A stretch of DNA of 46,853 nt from Elusimicrobiales bacterium (GTDB lineage Bacteria > Elusimicrobiota > Elusimicrobia > Elusimicrobiales > UBA9959), in contig JANZZP010000056.1 in NCBI GenBank assembly GCA_026419335.1, positions 1 to 46,853 of the forward strand. The letters run 5' to 3'. Shown here one piece after another: positions 17,397 to 26,078 of the stretch (position 1 is the first letter of the stretch; every line of letters starts with the position of its first letter). A program made the translations under genes and the position numbers. The notes beneath the pieces are model-generated. The model worked only from the letters and a program-made list of their open reading frames with translations. It did not search any database and was not told the origin of the DNA.

Positions 17397-19633
17397 ATAT
17401 TTTCCTCCTTTTTTTGTTTAGTTTCCATAGATTGTAAATAATTTTCTATTTTATCAAAATATATCTGCCATCGATTTGTTCCTTCAGGTTTATATATAAA
17501 TCCCTTTACTTCGAGAAGACTTAGAATATTAGTTGCTCTAGCAGATGAGCCAAAATGAGCTTTTAATAAATCTTGTGATACTCTTTTTCTTTCAAGTACT
17601 AATTTTAAAGCAGTAATTAATTCTTCGTTTGAAGAACCTTTTCCATCAAACTGTGATTGTTCTTCATCAATATACATTGGATAGTTAGGTTTACCTTGTT
17701 CTGATATATATTTTACTACTTTTTCTATTTCCTCTTCACTTACATAGCATCCTTGTATTCTTTCTGGCTTACTCTTGTTTGGTGCTAAGAATAATAAATC
17801 TCCTTTACCTATTAAGCTTTCAGCTCCTGGCATATCTATAATCACTCTTGAATCTACTTTTGAACTTACTTGAAGTGCTACTCTTGCTGGTAAATTAGCC
17901 TTTATTACACCGGTGATTACATCAACTGATGGCCTTTGTGTTGCAAGAACAATATGGATTCCAACTGCTCTTGCCATTTGTGTTAATCTTTGTATAGATT
18001 CTTCAACTACGTTTTTGGCTTGAAGCATTAAGTCAGCAAGTTCATCTATTACAACTACTATATAAAATTCTTGAGGTTGATTATTTGTAAGAGCCCATCT
18101 ATTATATGATTGAATGTTTTTAACTTTTGCCTTTTCAAATTTTTTATATCTTTTTTCCATTACTCTTGTAAGAGCAACAAGTGATTTAGCAGCATCTTTT
18201 GGATCTGTTATAACTTTAACATCTTCTGGAGTAACGTTAGGATCATAAAGATATGGTATTGACTCATAAGAAGTTAATTCTAATCTTTTTGGATCAATAA
18301 AAAGAAACTTTATCTCATCAGGAGTGTTTCTATATATAAGGGATATTATTAAGGATTGTAAAAAAATGCTTTTTCCACTTCCAGTAGCACCTGCCACAAG
18401 TAGGTGTGGCATCTCTTCTAGATTTGCTATTGCTATTGAACCATCGCTATGCCTTCCAAGAGCAAAAGTAAGTTTGTAAGGAGAAGAGTTAAATTGTGGA
18501 GATTCCAATATTTCTCTTAGTGTTACCATGCTTCTTTTAATGTTAGGTATTTCAAAACCTATAGCAGATTTGCCTGGTATAGGTGCTATTACTCTTATTG
18601 AGCCAGCAGATTTCATTGCAAGAGCTATATCATTTGAAAGAGATACTATTGAACTTATTTTAACTCCAGGAGATGGTGTAACTTCATATCTTGTTATTAC
18701 TGGTCCAGGAAATATTCCAGATATGTATGCAGATATATTAAAGTTTTTAAGAGTTTCTTCAAGTTTTATCTTAGAGGAATCTATTTCTGAAGGATCTGGC
18801 ATAAAAACGTCTTTAATATTTTTATTTAGTAGTTCTATTGATGGAAACTTAAAATCTCTAAACTTTAAAAATTCTAAATTTTTTCTTTGATTTTCTGTCT
18901 GTTGTGTATTTTCCTCTTTTTTTATTTTTAAAGTTTCTATTTTTTTTCTTTCTTCATTTATTTCTTTTTTATTTTGTTGTGATTCTAATAATAAGTTTTG
19001 CTGGTTTGTTTCAGAATCTATTTTTATTAGGTTGTTTATTTCTGAATTATTTAGTTTTCTTTCTTTTTTTGATGCTTCAATCCTTGCAGAAAGTTCTGCT
19101 CTTGCTTTTTTCCATTCATTCCAATCTGTTTTTATTGTTTCAACTAATTTTAAAAATAACTCTTTCCATTTTATTTCAAATATTATATTTAATCCTATTA
19201 TCGTAAATGATATAGAAAAGATAAAACCGCCGACTGAACCAAAAAGTGTTCTCAATATTGATTCAATAAAATATCCTATCCAACCACCATGTATTTGTTC
19301 TATTATTGAATTATAATGTAAGAATTCAAGAATAGAGGATAACGATATCATTGTTAATATAATACCAGCTAATAATGATATTACACCTTTAGATGGTTTT
19401 CCTATTTTTAGCAATATTTGAATACTTCCATAGAAAAAGAGAAAAGGAAAAAGATATATACTATATCCAAAAAATGACAACATTGTTTTAAATATAAAAT
19501 TTCCAATTACACCTTTTTGGGTTGGGTTAATTATTATCCAAAACATGTAGATAGAAAGAGAAATCAATAATATCCATAAAAAAGTATTAAAGGTATTCCC
19601 TTTTTTCTTTTTAGTGTGAAGGGTCTTTAGCAT
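17393..19633 (-). CDS. ftsK: DNA translocase FtsK/SpoIIIE
   Basis: This 746-residue protein has four N-terminal membrane segments (about 15-170) and a charged linker of about 110 residues. The motor domain has Walker A GATGSGKS near residue 410 and Walker B IVVVIDELADLM. The C-terminal gamma winged-helix domain covers about residues 665-730 and includes SQDLLKAHFGSSARATNILSLLE. It pumps chromosomal DNA through the division septum and should recognise KOPS-like polar sequences. The linker is short compared with E. coli FtsK. It overlaps the upstream DUF2582 gene by 23 bases. Confidence 0.97.
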   Translation of the reverse strand: MLKTLHTKKKKGNTFNTFLWILLISLSIYMFWIIINPTQKGVIGNFIFKTMLSFFGYSIYLFPFLFFYGSIQILLKIGKPSKGVISLLAGIILTMISLSSILEFLHYNSIIEQIHGGWIGYFIESILRTLFGSVGGFIFSISFTIIGLNIIFEIKWKELFLKLVETIKTDWNEWKKARAELSARIEASKKERKLNNSEINNLIKIDSETNQQNLLLESQQNKKEINEERKKIETLKIKKEENTQQTENQRKNLEFLKFRDFKFPSIELLNKNIKDVFMPDPSEIDSSKIKLEETLKNFNISAYISGIFPGPVITRYEVTPSPGVKISSIVSLSNDIALAMKSAGSIRVIAPIPGKSAIGFEIPNIKRSMVTLREILESPQFNSSPYKLTFALGRHSDGSIAIANLEEMPHLLVAGATGSGKSIFLQSLIISLIYRNTPDEIKFLFIDPKRLELTSYESIPYLYDPNVTPEDVKVITDPKDAAKSLVALTRVMEKRYKKFEKAKVKNIQSYNRWALTNNQPQEFYIVVVIDELADLMLQAKNVVEESIQRLTQMARAVGIHIVLATQRPSVDVITGVIKANLPARVALQVSSKVDSRVIIDMPGAESLIGKGDLLFLAPNKSKPERIQGCYVSEEEIEKVVKYISEQGKPNYPMYIDEEQSQFDGKGSSNEELITALKLVLERKRVSQDLLKAHFGSSARATNILSLLEVKGFIYKPEGTNRWQIYFDKIENYLQSMETKQKKEENI

Positions 19634-19889
19634 CTGAAGATGTATTATTTAATTCTTTATTTGTTGTGTCAAGTTCTATTTTATATATAAGATTTTCAGG
19701 AGTTATCTTGATTTTACCTTTAGCTATTAAATATCCAAGAGTTAAGTATAGGAGAGAACTTGATATTTTGAATTGCATCTTTAAATCCCAAGACGTTATA
19801 GTAGTTTTTTGTTTTGTTGTTTCTATGTAATTAGTAATATTATTTGCTATTTGATTTATTCTTTCTATTAAATTATCATGAGTTTTCAT
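19611..19889 (-). CDS. DUF2582-like winged-helix protein
   Basis: This 92-residue protein has a compact helical core around TTITSWDLKMQFKISSSLLYLTLGYLIAKGKIKI, the pattern of small winged-helix DUF2582 proteins. I am fairly confident of the fold, but not of the function. It lacks a signal peptide. It is wedged between accB (overlap 4 bases) and ftsK (overlap 23 bases), so all three are probably translated from one mRNA. Confidence 0.65.
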   Translation of the reverse strand: MKTHDNLIERINQIANNITNYIETTKQKTTITSWDLKMQFKISSSLLYLTLGYLIAKGKIKITPENLIYKIELDTTNKELNNTSSDAKDPSH

Positions 19890-20365
19890 AATTTTTCAAT
19901 AAGGAACAGGTCGTCTCCTTCATTTACAAATTTACCATTTTCTGCAATACATTTTAAAATTTTACATTTAAATTCTGATTTAATTTCATTAAAAACTTTC
20001 ATAGCTTCTATTAAACAAATAATACTATTAGCTTCAACATTATCTCCTTCTCTTACATACGGTGGACTAGATGGTGAAGGCGATCTATAGAATATTCCTG
20101 ATATAGGAGCTTTTATCGTAAGACCTTGTATTTGTGTTTGTTGTGATTGGTTTTTTATTTGTTGAACAGATTGAGGAGAAGATGTTGAAGTTGCATTTGT
20201 GTTAATTGGTAGTATTTGTATTTGATTTTGAGTTTTTCTGGCAAGCTTTATATAATCATCTCCATGCCCTATCTCAACTACATCTAAGTTATTTTTTATC
20301 ATAAAGTCATAAACTTCTTTTATTTCATCAAGATATGTTTTTTCGGGTTCGGGGTTTTTTTTCAT
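19886..20365 (-). CDS. accB: Biotin carboxyl carrier protein of acetyl-CoA carboxylase
   Basis: This 159-residue protein has an N-terminal helix region (YDFMIKNNLDVVEI), a Gln/Ser-rich flexible linker at about 50-80 and a C-terminal biotinyl domain. The biotinylated lysine is Lys123 in IEAMKVFNEI. The thumb-like insertion RSPSPSSPPYVREG typical of AccB is present. It carries the carboxyl group between biotin carboxylase and carboxyltransferase for malonyl-CoA synthesis. accC, which usually follows, is not next to it here. GGGAGGAAAA precedes the ATG. Confidence 0.95.
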   Translation of the reverse strand: MKKNPEPEKTYLDEIKEVYDFMIKNNLDVVEIGHGDDYIKLARKTQNQIQILPINTNATSTSSPQSVQQIKNQSQQTQIQGLTIKAPISGIFYRSPSPSSPPYVREGDNVEANSIICLIEAMKVFNEIKSEFKCKILKCIAENGKFVNEGDDLFLIEKL

Positions 20366-20387
20366 TTTTCCTCCCGTTTTTTAAATG

Positions 20388-22487
20388 TTATGTAATTGCT
20401 TTCCTAGATAATTTTGGTCTTCCCATTTCATCAGTATCTATTACTTTTACATCTAATACATCACCTATTTTAATTACATCTTCAACTTTTTTAATTCTTT
20501 TGTTATCTATTTCTGATATATGTAGAAGGCCAATTTTCCCTGGCAGTATTTCAACAAATGCTCCAAAATCTCTTATTTCTATAACTTTCCCTTTGTATAT
20601 CTTTCCAACTTCTATGTTTTCTGTAAGTGATTGTATCATAGTTTTAGCTTTATCAATAGATTTTTGATTTGGGCTTGATATGAATATATATCCATTTTCA
20701 TTTATTTCAATATTTGCTCCACTTTCTTCGATAATACCCTTTATGGTTTTTCCACCAGTTCCTATAACAAGTCCAATTTTATCTTTTGCTATTGGTATTC
20801 TACATATCTTTGGAGCATATTCTGATACAGATTGCCTCGGAGTTTGTATTTCTTTGTCCATAATATCAAGTATATTATGTATTCCTATTATTGCTTGTTC
20901 CATTGCTTTAGCAAGTATATCTAATGGAATTCCAGTTGAAAGTTTTACATCCATCTGAAAAGCAGTAATTCCTTTTCTTGTACCAGCTAATTTAAAATCC
21001 ATATCTCCGAAATGATCTTCAAGACCTGCTATATCTGATAGTACCACATATTCGTTGTTTTCTCCAGTAATAAGTCCCATTGCTATTCCAGCGCATGCTG
21101 CTTTCATTGGAACACCAGCATCAAAAAGAGAAAGCGAACCACCACAAACAGTTGCCATAGAAGAAGAACCATTTGATTCAAGTATATCTGAAACAACTCT
21201 TATAGTATATGGAAATTCATCTTCTGATGGTATCAATGGAAATAATGCTCTTTTTGCCAAATTTCCGTGCCCTATTTCTCTTCGAGAAGGACCTTTATCA
21301 GGTTTTATATCACCAGTTGAAAAACCTGGGAAATTATAGTGAAGCATAAATCTATCCAAAGTTTTCCCTTCCAATTCATCTAAGATTTGTTGATCTTCTT
21401 GAGTTCCAAGAGTTGTAGTTGCTATTGTTTGTGTTTCTCCTCTTGTAAAAAGTGCAGAACCATGTGCTCTTGGTAAGTACCCAACTTTTATTGATATTTT
21501 TCTGATTTCATCAAATTTTCTACCATCGATTCTTGTTTTTCTTTTTAAAACAATATTTCTGGAAATTTTATATATTACCTCGTCTATTAACGTCTTTACT
21601 TGATAATTTATTGTTGTGTCATCTGGAAATATTTTGGTAAATTTTTCAACTAGTTTATCTGTAGTAGTTGATATTTTTTCATTTATCATTTTTTTAGTTG
21701 GGTAGCTTTCAAGGAAACTTTTTAATTGTTGTTCAATTAAATCAACTTCTTTTTTTATTTCTTCTTTTATTAATGGAGGTTCTATTTTAAACTTTTTTTT
21801 ATTCTTCTTTTTAACTAATTCAACCTGCATATCACATATTTTTATTATTTCCCCCTTAGCTAACTCCATTGCTTCAATCAGTTCTGAGTGTGATACTTGA
21901 TTAGCACCTCCTTCCACCATTAAAATATTTTCTCTTGTGCCAGCAACAACTAACTCTAAAATTGCATTTTTTCTTTCTTCGAAAGTTGGATTTATTATAT
22001 AATCTTTTTCAATCTTTGCTATTCTTACAGCTCCAACAGGTCCATTAAAAGGTATATCTGAAATCATTAAACATGCTGATGCTGCGTTTATTGATAAGAC
22101 ATCGCAGTCTTTGTCTCCGTCGCTTGATAAAACCATTGAAACAACTTGGGTCTCTGTATTATAATAATCTGGGAAAAGAGGACGTATTGCTCTATCAGTT
22201 AACCTTCCTGCTAGAATTTCTTTTTCTCGTGGTTTTCCTTCTCTTTTAAAAAAACCACCTGGTATTTTACCGGCAGCATAAGTTCTTTCTTTATATTCAA
22301 CTGTTAAGGGAACAAACTCAGGAGGTTCTGTCCTTGGTTTTTTTGCCGCAACACAAGTACTTAAAACTATATTATCACCAACCCTTACTATACAAGAACC
22401 GTTTGCTTGTTTAGCTATCAATCCTGTTTCAAATATAAGAATGTCTCTCCCTACCTTCCCTTCAATTTTTATAATTTCACTATCCAT
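20388..22487 (-). CDS. pnp: Polyribonucleotide nucleotidyltransferase (PNPase)
   Basis: This 699-residue protein has the full PNPase layout. Two RNase PH-like domains are separated by a helical linker. A KH domain follows ([21 protein letters not shown], about 560-610), then an S1 domain ([26 protein letters not shown], about 625-695). The catalytic-core motifs [16 protein letters not shown] and [14 protein letters not shown] are intact. It degrades RNA 3' to 5' by phosphorolysis. It follows rpsO by 2 bases, the common bacterial order. The ATG has a GGAAAT ribosome binding site. Confidence 0.99.
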   Translation of the reverse strand: [699 protein letters not shown]

Positions 22488-22489
22488 GG

Positions 22490-22759
22490 TTATTTCCTTA
22501 ATCCCATTTCCTGTGTTATCTTTGTGTATTCATGTATATTATGTTTTTTTATGTAGTTTAAAAGACTTTTTCTTTTTGATATTAAAATAGAAAGAGTTCT
22601 TTTTGAACTAAAGTCTTTGGGGTTTGCTGCTATATGTTGAGATAAATAGTTTATTCTTTCAGTAAGTAATGCTATCTGCACAGATGAATTCCCAGTGTCT
22701 TTAAGGTTTTTACCAAACTTTTCTATTATTTTTGCTTTATCAGCTTTTGTAAGTGCCAT
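22490..22759 (-). CDS. rpsO: Ribosomal protein S15
   Basis: This is an 89-residue S15, starting MALTKADKAKII and carrying DTGNSSVQIALLTERINYLSQH and the RKSLLNYIKK C-terminal helix. An upstream GTG in frame at 22768 would add three residues. I chose the ATG at 22757-22759 because GAGGTGTT sits at normal spacing before it and because MALTK is the usual S15 N-terminus. It binds 16S rRNA in the 30S platform. It heads the rpsO-pnp-accB-ftsK-pgsA transcript. Confidence 0.98.
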   Translation of the reverse strand: MALTKADKAKIIEKFGKNLKDTGNSSVQIALLTERINYLSQHIAANPKDFSSKRTLSILISKRKSLLNYIKKHNIHEYTKITQEMGLRK

Positions 22760-22815
22760 AATCAACACCTCTTTTTTTAGTTTTCTGTTTTTTTAGAAAA
22801 CAGATTATATTACCT

Positions 22816-22824
22816 ATTATAACA
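22816..22824 (-). promoter_or_regulatory. Extended -10 promoter of the rpsO-pnp operon
   Basis: The minus strand reads TGTTATAAT, placing a start point near 22809 and a leader of about 50 bases before rpsO. A second TATAAT lies 12 bases downstream (22804-22809). S15 autoregulation in the leader is common but has no visible proof here. Confidence 0.45.
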
Positions 22825-22858
22825 AAAAAATTAATTTTTTAAAACTAAGTTGTTTAAA

Positions 22859-22888
22859 TTTGACTTTGTATTTGAATTTTATGTATTA
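22859..22888 (+). promoter_or_regulatory. Sigma-70-type promoter of the secreted Tyr/Ser-rich protein gene
   Basis: TTGACT (22859-22864), an 18-base spacer and TATTAT (22883-22888) lie 20 bases upstream of the ATG at 22908. GGGAGG lies between the -10 and the ATG. Confidence 0.55.
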
Positions 22889-22907
22889 TTGTTTATGGGA
22901 GGTTAGA

Positions 22908-23333
22908 ATGAAAAAGTTAATTTTTATTGTAACATTAGCGATTGGAATAAGCGTTTTTTCATCTAATGTAGAAGCTAAATATATTACATTATCTGGGTAT
23001 TTGACTCTTAGTGGTAATATTTATGTACCTTCTCAAAACTCATATGCCAGTGGTTATGTCAGTGGATGGGTTGAATTAAGAGATTATTCTGGGGAATATT
23101 ATACTAGAAATATTTATGTTAACACATATGTAAGTTTTTGGGCTTCTAGCAATTATGTTTATACAACTGCTTATCCTTACACATATTTTACTGTATATAA
23201 TAAGGATGGTAAAGCTGTTGGTAGCGGTTATATAAATCAGGGAATAGGGGTGAGTGGATTTTTAAGTGGAAATTATGTTTATTTAAGCGGTTCATCATAT
23301 ATAAGTGTTTCTGTGAATATAAATGAGGATTAG
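22908..23333 (+). CDS. Small secreted Tyr/Ser/Gly-rich protein of unknown function
   Basis: This is a 141-residue protein from the ATG at 22908, which follows GGGAGG. A longer frame from 22860 lacks an RBS and would bury the signal peptide. Residues 1-23 form a classical signal peptide (MKK, hydrophobic core, ending VEA). The mature part is unusually rich in Tyr, Ser, Gly and Val and is built of alternating strand-like segments (YITLSGYLTLSGN, ASGYVSGWVEL, VSGFLSGNYVYLSGSS). There is no cysteine or membrane anchor. I do not recognise a family. A secreted beta-sandwich or surface/extracellular protein is a reasonable guess. It has its own promoter and a weak terminator. Confidence 0.72.
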   Translation: MKKLIFIVTLAIGISVFSSNVEAKYITLSGYLTLSGNIYVPSQNSYASGYVSGWVELRDYSGEYYTRNIYVNTYVSFWASSNYVYTTAYPYTYFTVYNKDGKAVGSGYINQGIGVSGFLSGNYVYLSGSSYISVSVNINED

Positions 23334-23369
23334 GTTTTAATCTATTAAAAACTTCTTTTTTTTAATTCA
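23333..23369 (+). terminator. Weak AT-only terminator after the secreted-protein gene
   Basis: GGTTTTAAT and ATTAAAAAC can pair around a very small loop, followed by CTTCTTTTTTTT. The stem is A-T only, so efficiency is uncertain. Confidence 0.4.
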
Positions 23370-23441
23370 CGAACTTTTTTAGAGTATAAGAGATGTAGTA
23401 TAATTTTTTTATAATTTTATTTTTTGAAAAGGAGAAAATTT

Positions 23442-24899
23442 ATGAATATTATTGAAAAAGAGTTAAATAAGGACGCTTCTTCATTTAATTCAAAAGATAT
23501 AATAAAATTTATAAAGAAAAGGAATATTGATATAGTAAATTTTAGATATGTTGCTGGAGATGGTAGATTAAAGGTATTAAATTTTCCATCGAGTGATATT
23601 AAATATTTAGAGAGAATATTAGAGTGTGGTGAAAGGGTTGATGGTTCAAGCCTTTTTAAAAATTTGGATGCATCCTCTAGCGATTTATATGTTGTTCCTG
23701 TATATAAAACAGCTTTTCTAAATCCTTTTAATTATTCATCTCTTGATATTATCTGTTCATTTTTTGATAAAAATGGAAACTTATTTGAGTCTGCTCCAGA
23801 TACAATTGTTCGAAAAGCATCGGAAACTTTTTTAAGGAAAACTGGTTTTAAAATTGAACTTTTCGGTGAATTAGAATATTATGTTATTTCAAAAAAAGAT
23901 GAACTATATCCGATGGAAGCACAACGTGGATACCATGAAAGCTTTCCATTTAATAAATGGGAATCATTACGAATTGAAGCGTTGAATATGATTTCAAAGA
24001 TAGGCGCGAAAGTTAAATATGCTCATAGCGAAGTTGGTTTTATACGTACAAATGAATATGAAATGACACAAAACGAAATAGAATTTCTTCCTGATGAACC
24101 TTATAAATCTGCATATGTTTTATTAATATCTAAATGGATTCTTCAATCTCTTGGTTATAAATATGGAGTTACTGTTACTTTTGCTCCAAAAATTTCTGTT
24201 GGGCATGCCGGTTCTGGATTGCATATTCATTGTCTTGTTGCTAAAAATTCAAAGAATGTCATGCTTAATAATGGAAATCTTTCAGATAATGCTTTAAAAC
24301 TTATCAGTGGTTTGCTTAAATCTGCAAAAGCACTTACAGCTTTTGGTAATACTATTCCAATCTCATATTTACGGCTTGTTCCTCATCAAGAAGCACCTGT
24401 TAAGATTTGTTGGGGTTATAGAAATAGGAGTGCTTTAATAAGAGTTCCACTTGCTTGGGATAATAAAAAAAATATGTGTGAAATTGTAAATCATCATTCT
24501 TATTCTAAAAAAAATGAACATGTACAAACGGTGGAATTTAGAGCTGGTGATGGCTCCGCAAATATATGTCTTTATATTGCTGCAATAGTATCTGCTATTT
24601 TAGATGGTTTTGAAATGAAGGATTTTAAGAAATTTGCTACTGAACGTTTTGTTTCTGAGAATGTTTTTGATAGTTCAAATAAAAATAAATTTGAGTCGCT
24701 TCCATCTTCTTGTTGGGAATCTGCTGATGAGTTATTAAAAAATAGATTTGTTTTTGAAAAATATTCGGTTTTTTCAAAAACAGTTATAGATTCTGTTGCA
24801 AAAAAATTAAAATCTTATTCAGATATGGAATTAAATGAAAAATTATATGGTAAAGAAGATGAAATTAAGAAAATAGTTGAGCAGTACATATATTATTAA
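23442..24899 (+). CDS. glnA: Glutamine synthetase, type I-like
   Basis: This is a 485-residue protein from the ATG at 23442, which follows AAAAGGAG; a frame opening at TTG 23424 would read through that RBS. Visible features are NFRYVAGDGRLK and VDGSSLF in the beta-grasp region, GELEYYV and QNEIEF (metal and glutamate ligands), SGLHIH (catalytic His region), YLRLVPHQEAP-WGYRNRS and VEFRAGDGSAN. The active-site ligands look intact. From memory the text is closest to the type I-like glutamine synthetases of Bacteroidetes. It makes glutamine from glutamate, ammonia and ATP. A TAGTATAAT box (23396-23404) lies about 40 bases upstream. Confidence 0.93.
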   Translation: MNIIEKELNKDASSFNSKDIIKFIKKRNIDIVNFRYVAGDGRLKVLNFPSSDIKYLERILECGERVDGSSLFKNLDASSSDLYVVPVYKTAFLNPFNYSSLDIICSFFDKNGNLFESAPDTIVRKASETFLRKTGFKIELFGELEYYVISKKDELYPMEAQRGYHESFPFNKWESLRIEALNMISKIGAKVKYAHSEVGFIRTNEYEMTQNEIEFLPDEPYKSAYVLLISKWILQSLGYKYGVTVTFAPKISVGHAGSGLHIHCLVAKNSKNVMLNNGNLSDNALKLISGLLKSAKALTAFGNTIPISYLRLVPHQEAPVKICWGYRNRSALIRVPLAWDNKKNMCEIVNHHSYSKKNEHVQTVEFRAGDGSANICLYIAAIVSAILDGFEMKDFKKFATERFVSENVFDSSNKNKFESLPSSCWESADELLKNRFVFEKYSVFSKTVIDSVAKKLKSYSDMELNEKLYGKEDEIKKIVEQYIYY

Positions 24900-24908
24900 T
24901 CTTAAAAC

Positions 24909-26078
24909 ATGAATAAGAGAGTTTACCTAATATTTTACATAAGTGTAATATCAATTTTAGTTATTTTATTTATTTTAATTTTATATTTTAAAAGGATGGC
25001 TAATTATAACTTATCATCTGTAAATAATAATTTTAAGATATTAACTGGTAACTTTAAAACAACATTTGAAAAAGAACTTATTAATGCTTCCATCCCACAA
25101 AATGAGAGGCAACTTATTATAAAGGCATTTGGGAATTCTATTGATTTTAAAACATTAGGATATAAAGATAATTATGTTATTACGCTTTCTAGCTCTGGTA
25201 GCTTTATTTCTATAGAGATAGATCGTGGAGAGATTATTTATTCAGTTTACAAGAGTAGCAATGAATATGTTTTTAGTCAACAAAAAGCATTAGTTGATGA
25301 ATCAACAATATCGGTAAAAGGAAAAATTAAAGAAATTCTTTGGAATTCTATGATTGAAGCGAAAATTCCTCCTGATATTATTTTAAGTTATACTGATATA
25401 TTTGCCTGGGATATAGATTTTCTAACGGAGGTAAGAGATGGTGATGAGTTTGGCATTGTTTATTCTGTTAAAAGAAATCAAAAAGGAAAATTAATATCCA
25501 AAAAAATAGTTGCTGCATATTATTTTGGTACAATTACTGGGAGAAAATTTGGGATTTATTATATGGGAGATTATTACAATGAAGCAGGGGAAACTTCAAG
25601 GTCTTTTTTTCTGAAAGCTCCTCTTCAATATAGAAGAATATCATCTTATTTTTCTCATAAAAGATTTCATCCTGTTTTAAAGTATGTTAGACCTCACCTT
25701 GGTATAGATTATGCAGCTCCTTTTGGTACTCCTATTTCAGCGGTTGCTGATGGAATTGTCATTTATAAAGGATGGAAAGGAGGATATGGAAATTATGTTG
25801 AAATAAAACATCAAATGGGCTATGTTACTTCATATGGACATCTTTCTAGATTTGCTAAAATATATGTTGGAAAACGAATAAAGCAAGGTGAGATTATTGG
25901 TTATGTTGGTATGAGTGGGATTGCTACAGGTCCTCATCTTGATTTTAGAATAAAACATAATGGTAAATATATAAATTATTTAAGGATAAAAAAATCTTCT
26001 CAGAAAAAACTTCCCAAGAAAGATATAATTGAGATTAGAAATAAAATATCTAATTATTTTCCCCACATCCAAATTTAA
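24909..26078 (+). CDS. M23 (LytM) family peptidoglycan metallopeptidase
   Basis: This 389-residue protein has an N-terminal membrane anchor or uncleaved signal (about 8-28), a mid-region resembling the LysM-less N-domain of M23 proteins, and a C-terminal M23 domain at about 240-365. Zinc-site motifs are HLGIDYAAPFGTPI, YGHLS and GPHLDF, so the site appears complete. It is probably a periplasmic endopeptidase that cuts peptidoglycan cross-links. It starts 9 bases after glnA with no good Shine-Dalgarno. Its 3' end overlaps the convergent gene by 4 bases. Confidence 0.92.
   Translation: MNKRVYLIFYISVISILVILFILILYFKRMANYNLSSVNNNFKILTGNFKTTFEKELINASIPQNERQLIIKAFGNSIDFKTLGYKDNYVITLSSSGSFISIEIDRGEIIYSVYKSSNEYVFSQQKALVDESTISVKGKIKEILWNSMIEAKIPPDIILSYTDIFAWDIDFLTEVRDGDEFGIVYSVKRNQKGKLISKKIVAAYYFGTITGRKFGIYYMGDYYNEAGETSRSFFLKAPLQYRRISSYFSHKRFHPVLKYVRPHLGIDYAAPFGTPISAVADGIVIYKGWKGGYGNYVEIKHQMGYVTSYGHLSRFAKIYVGKRIKQGEIIGYVGMSGIATGPHLDFRIKHNGKYINYLRIKKSSQKKLPKKDIIEIRNKISNYFPHIQI

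Noticed and set aside
18904..19206. Plus-strand hydrophobic ORF opposite ftsK
   Set aside because: It is a shadow of the charged FtsK linker: the complement of Lys/Glu codons reads as Phe/Leu. It has no ribosome binding site or codon pattern of its own.
22860..22907. Extended start for the secreted protein (16 extra residues)
   Set aside because: It has no ribosome binding site, overlaps the promoter and would place residues ahead of a classic signal peptide. The ATG at 22908 follows GGGAGG.
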